Positions 60,552 to 64,000 of a stretch of DNA of 64,000 nt are shown here, one piece after another. The position numbers and the translations under genes were made by a program. The notes under the pieces are model-generated. The model was not told where the DNA came from, made no database searches, and saw only the letters and a list, made by a program, of their open reading frames with translations. The stretch's first letter is position 1. Every line of letters starts with the position of its first letter. The stretch is from Prosthecobacter debontii (GTDB lineage Bacteria; Verrucomicrobiota; Verrucomicrobiia; Verrucomicrobiales; Verrucomicrobiaceae), in assembly GCF_900167535.1 (NCBI RefSeq), contig NZ_FUYE01000001.1, forward strand, positions 496,001 to 560,000, written 5' to 3'.

Positions 60552-63500
60552 ATGAAGAAACCTCATCTCGACCTCCGACGACTAGGGCGTCTGGCCTTGA
60601 TTTGTAGCCTTGTGAGCTGCGCTATAAACACGGCATTCGCACAAACCACGGGGTCTTGGAATTCCGATACTTCCGCCAACTGGAGTGATACCACACGTTG
60701 GTTGAACGGCACAGTTCCGAATGGGGTGGATCACATCGCGCAATTCAATTTCCAGATCAGTACCAATCGCACGATCACACTGGATTCCGGGGTCGGTTCA
60801 GCGGTCACTTTAGGGGGGCTCAGGTTGGGGGATGTGTCTGGGGGCAGTGGCTACACCATCAGCGGTGGGACCCTGACCTTCGAAGCCTCTGCGGGGAATG
60901 CCTTCATCACAAAGCTGAACAAGGGCGGGAATGATACCATTGCCTCCACCATCCGCCTGAACAGTGCGGTGGACGTCGAGGTGCAAGACACCAATTCCAA
61001 CAGTCAGGGGATCATCTTTTCCGGGTTGGTGACCGGTGGCACCTCCGGGGTCCCCATCATCAACTTCAGCGCTCTCAATGCCGATACCTCGGTGCGTTGG
61101 CTCTTGATCAACCGGAACACCAATGACTTTGCCGGTCAGATCGTGGTCAATTCGGGTTTGCTACGTCTGGAGGGCGGAGCGCGCAATACCACGTCCAACA
61201 CCTTCGGTGCTAATACTGCGGGTCTGCGCGGGGTGGGCAATGAAACCATCATCAACAACGGTGGCCGCGTGGATCTGCGGGACAGCGACTACGATGTGCA
61301 GGCGGATGATACGGAGATTTTCTCCATCGCTGGAGCCGGACCTAACAATTTGGGTGCCCTGGTCAATACCTCTTCGACAGGCACCTTGTCGCATTTGATC
61401 CTGGCAGAGGATGCCACCGTGGGCGGCTATTCTACCATCGAGTTACGCCCTCACCTGAATGCTGCTGGAGATACCACCATTGCCGCTATTCTGGACATGG
61501 GGGGAAATGATTTCACCAAGATCGGCACCAACACGTTCATCATTGATAACGCGGATATTCAAAACAAGACCGGTTCCTCCTGGAATATCCACGAAGGCAC
61601 CCTGCAGTTCCGCAATCGCGGGTTGATGGCCGGTGGGCCAAGCTCTAATAACAACGTGGATGGAATGACCTTCAATGTGGGTTACTACAGAGGCACCTTC
61701 GATGGCGTGGATCTGACCAATGGCAGTCGCACGTCAGATCCCTTTAACCCCAATCGCACCAATAGCGATCTAGCGGGCAATGCAGTGGCAGCAGCCCGCG
61801 TGACATTCCGCACAGACTGGGGAACAGGCAATACGCATCCTGCCAATACGAAGGTGACCGAAACCTTTGATGGCCTAACGTTCAATTTGAACAACGGATC
61901 TCTGGTTCGTGAAGGCAATACCGAGGCGGGGCGCATGTTTGATCAAATCTTCACAACGACCACCACATTCAATCTGGTGGGCGGAGATCTGAGCGGTAAC
62001 ATCTTTAACATGAGCGGCGGCTCCGGCGGTTACAACAGCGCCACGGCCACTTATGATCATCCTGGTGTCACGGAGATCCAGGGACAGATCGATAACACTT
62101 CTGGCGAGAATGACGGTACCGGCTTCACCAAGCGGGGTAACCGTGAGCTGCGTCTCACCAATAGCAACCCCAACTTCAAAGGGGAGGTGCTGGTCAAACA
62201 AAACACCGGGCGTTTCATGCCTGCCCAATACAGCACCAGCTCTCCCACTACGGGAGCACCGGAGTCGCAGTATTTCAGCATGTCTCTGGCCGGTGCAGAC
62301 GGTGGCCTGAACCAGGCTAGCTCCATCACGCTGACACGCTGGGGTTCTCTGGCCCTGTTGAACAATTCCACCAATCCTGTCTTCAACAGCGTCAATAACA
62401 ATGACCGCTTGAATGACAATGGGCTGCTGAATTTGCGTAACGGTTTCCTCATCATGGAAACGGACGCCTTCGATGCGAATACGGAAAACTTCGGCAACGT
62501 GGTGGCGGATCTCGGCACCAACTACCTTTTCCTCGACACTCGTGCTGGCGGTCAGTTCGATGGCAGCTTTGAGTCGCTCGATTTCAACAACGGCGGAGTG
62601 CTCAAGATCTACAACATGAACGGCAATCATGTCTGGGGCACGCAGGCCACGGATGATCGCTTGCAACTGAATAACACAGCGGGCCTGCCGTTAGTCGGCA
62701 GCAGCAGCCCTGGCAGTAACACCCAGCAGGTCATCCCTGGCCTCTTTGGCGGCAGTCTGCCCGCCAGCTTCGTGGCTACCACGGGGCTGCCTGTAGCGCG
62801 CACGGACTACACCATCCAGAATGCCTATGCTTATGGTGGTTCTGGCATCGGATTGATGACGCTTGATAACGGCTATCTGCGTCCTCTGACCGCTTCGGAA
62901 TACAGCGTGGGCGACACACCGGTGGCTAACTCGAACTGGCTTGTCGATCGCTACATCCCTGCGGGCAATGCCTCCGACCGTGCGAACTACGAGCAGAGAA
63001 ACATCACCAGTGATGTGACCGTCAATTCCTTGACCATTGCCTTCAATCCGACGTCTTCGGGTCAACTTGACCCCACCGCCGCACGTGACTACATCATCAT
63101 CGAGCCCGGCAATACCCTGACGATCAACTCCGGCATCATCAACTTCGCTTCCTTCATCGAATCGGTGAACTCCAATGCGGAGGCGATCATTCGTGGGGGT
63201 TCCTTGGACATGAATGGGCAGGCAGCGATCATCAACTCGGCTTTGACGCGCCATGATCTGGATGCCAACAGCGGCACCTTCACCACCTTCATGCCAGGCA
63301 GCAGCGCCTTTATGCGCAGCAACATCATCAATGCGACGGATCTGGTCAAAACCGGGCGTAACAATTTGTATCTGGAAACCTGGAACGACATCACTGGCAA
63401 TATTTACGTGGGTGAGCAAGCTGGGCTCTATGTGCGCCATCCCGGCGCGTTGGGTGAAGGAGCTGCCGGACGCGAATTGGTGATCGGCGGGGCTGGAAAC

Positions 63501-64000
63501 CTCTACCTGGAATACGGCACCAACATCAGTGGCGTCGATCTCCGCGTCACCAATTCCCTGGATACCTCACGCACCGTTCTGCGTGCGGAAGGCACCACCC
63601 ACAGCACCTGGGGCGGAGACATCATCATGGACATTGCCGACCAAGCCGGTTCAGGTGAGTTCCAAGCCAATGTGATCACGGCTCGCAACAACGGCACGCT
63701 GACCATCTCAGGCAATATTTATACCGCCAACAATGAGAACTACACGGACAACGATACCTGGAATGATCCGGCGATCCTGTCCACCGCCATCGGTGAACGT
63801 GGGACCATCAATCTGAAAGGCCAGGTGCGGGATACGGTAGATGGGCCGCTGGCGAATGTCGGTGCTACAGGGGATAGCGCCACACGTCTGGACCGCAATC
63901 ACTCGATGGTGTTCCAGATGCGCGGTCACGATGAGATCAACGTGAATGCCTTCCAACAATGGGATGCTACGGGCTCCCTCTTTGCCACCCAGGGTTACTT
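60552..64000 (+). CDS. Autotransporter-associated beta-strand-repeat protein, C-terminus missing
   Basis: Partial gene: 1149 codons open from ATG at 60552 to the right edge. A signal peptide (LGRLALICSLVSCAINTAFA) is followed by GSWNSDTSANWSDTTRWLNG, the typical opening of these large passenger proteins in Verrucomicrobia. Repeats of the PF12951-like type occur throughout: FTKIGTNTFIIDN, FTKRGNRELRLTNSNPNFKG and LVKTGRNNLYLETWNDITGN. The composition is rich in Asn, Gly, Thr and Ser with few cysteines, as expected for a right-handed beta-solenoid. Whether it ends in a barrel or a PEP-CTERM-like sorting signal is outside the window. A role in adhesion or surface structure is inferred. Confidence 0.85.
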   Translation, partial: MKKPHLDLRRLGRLALICSLVSCAINTAFAQTTGSWNSDTSANWSDTTRWLNGTVPNGVDHIAQFNFQISTNRTITLDSGVGSAVTLGGLRLGDVSGGSGYTISGGTLTFEASAGNAFITKLNKGGNDTIASTIRLNSAVDVEVQDTNSNSQGIIFSGLVTGGTSGVPIINFSALNADTSVRWLLINRNTNDFAGQIVVNSGLLRLEGGARNTTSNTFGANTAGLRGVGNETIINNGGRVDLRDSDYDVQADDTEIFSIAGAGPNNLGALVNTSSTGTLSHLILAEDATVGGYSTIELRPHLNAAGDTTIAAILDMGGNDFTKIGTNTFIIDNADIQNKTGSSWNIHEGTLQFRNRGLMAGGPSSNNNVDGMTFNVGYYRGTFDGVDLTNGSRTSDPFNPNRTNSDLAGNAVAAARVTFRTDWGTGNTHPANTKVTETFDGLTFNLNNGSLVREGNTEAGRMFDQIFTTTTTFNLVGGDLSGNIFNMSGGSGGYNSATATYDHPGVTEIQGQIDNTSGENDGTGFTKRGNRELRLTNSNPNFKGEVLVKQNTGRFMPAQYSTSSPTTGAPESQYFSMSLAGADGGLNQASSITLTRWGSLALLNNSTNPVFNSVNNNDRLNDNGLLNLRNGFLIMETDAFDANTENFGNVVADLGTNYLFLDTRAGGQFDGSFESLDFNNGGVLKIYNMNGNHVWGTQATDDRLQLNNTAGLPLVGSSSPGSNTQQVIPGLFGGSLPASFVATTGLPVARTDYTIQNAYAYGGSGIGLMTLDNGYLRPLTASEYSVGDTPVANSNWLVDRYIPAGNASDRANYEQRNITSDVTVNSLTIAFNPTSSGQLDPTAARDYIIIEPGNTLTINSGIINFASFIESVNSNAEAIIRGGSLDMNGQAAIINSALTRHDLDANSGTFTTFMPGSSAFMRSNIINATDLVKTGRNNLYLETWNDITGNIYVGEQAGLYVRHPGALGEGAAGRELVIGGAGNLYLEYGTNISGVDLRVTNSLDTSRTVLRAEGTTHSTWGGDIIMDIADQAGSGEFQANVITARNNGTLTISGNIYTANNENYTDNDTWNDPAILSTAIGERGTINLKGQVRDTVDGPLANVGATGDSATRLDRNHSMVFQMRGHDEINVNAFQQWDATGSLFATQGY

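Noticed and set aside
61875-63440. Reverse-strand open frames across the beta-strand-repeat gene
   Set aside because: The forward frame is open for 1149 codons with a signal peptide and repeats; the reverse frames have no domain.

Overview
The window is chromosomal DNA from a Verrucomicrobia-type (PVC superphylum) bacterium, most like the Verrucomicrobiaceae (Prosthecobacter/Verrucomicrobium). The support is the protein repertoire: a PSCyt1/DUF1549/DUF1553 cytochrome protein, a Tat-exported DUF1501 protein, PPC-domain, ThuA and membrane-bound-dehydrogenase proteins, a TIGR02597-like protein and an autotransporter-associated beta-strand passenger. This is inference from gene content; there is no rRNA or tRNA to confirm it. 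Nearly every gene lacks a Shine-Dalgarno sequence and is preceded by a pyrimidine-rich leader.

Layout. 1-3604 (-): three consecutive SPFH (HflK/HflC-like) genes joined by ATGA overlaps, the last running off the left edge. 3707-5374 (-): a PhoX-like (DUF839) secreted protein. 5897-11793 (+): three closely spaced secreted proteins (TIGR02597-like, Ig-repeat, beta-helix-like) ending at a strong terminator. 12227-17333 (+): a helical-repeat protein, a TonB-dependent receptor 3 nt downstream, and a zinc-ribbon membrane protein. 17437-21355 (+): DUF1501 and PPC-domain proteins. 21356-21786: intergenic palindromic repeats, including a MITE-like inverted-repeat pair.

38865-21787 (-) is one long Bat-type operon: a 2963-residue TPR protein, a coiled-coil membrane protein with a Cys/Ser/Gln-rich tail, MoxR ATPase, DUF58, a BatA-type VWA protein and a double-VWA protein. 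Divergent from it, 39169-45670 (+) encodes the DUF1549/DUF1553 cytochrome protein and a cytochrome-WD40-coiled-coil protein. 46852-51872 (+) encodes an SGNH-hydrolase/dehydrogenase/HEAT/azurin-type cupredoxin fusion and a ThuA-like protein.

51971-59048 holds mostly housekeeping or single genes: a CvfB-like S1 protein, an M50 site-2 protease with CBS domains, an outer-membrane barrel-like protein, a GreA/B C-terminal-domain protein, a divergent HPP/MarR pair, exonuclease III and a MORN-like protein. 60290-59055 (-) is a secreted protein with an NlpC/P60-like end, and 60552 to the right edge (+) is a partial beta-strand-repeat passenger.

The best candidates for something undescribed are the Bat operon led by the giant TPR protein, the azurin-terminated dehydrogenase fusion, the cytochrome-WD40-coiled-coil protein, and a possible phosphate-linked surface module (PhoX-like, Ig and beta-helix proteins, TonB receptor) carrying GTCAC-type sites upstream. 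All functional links between genes are inference from position.
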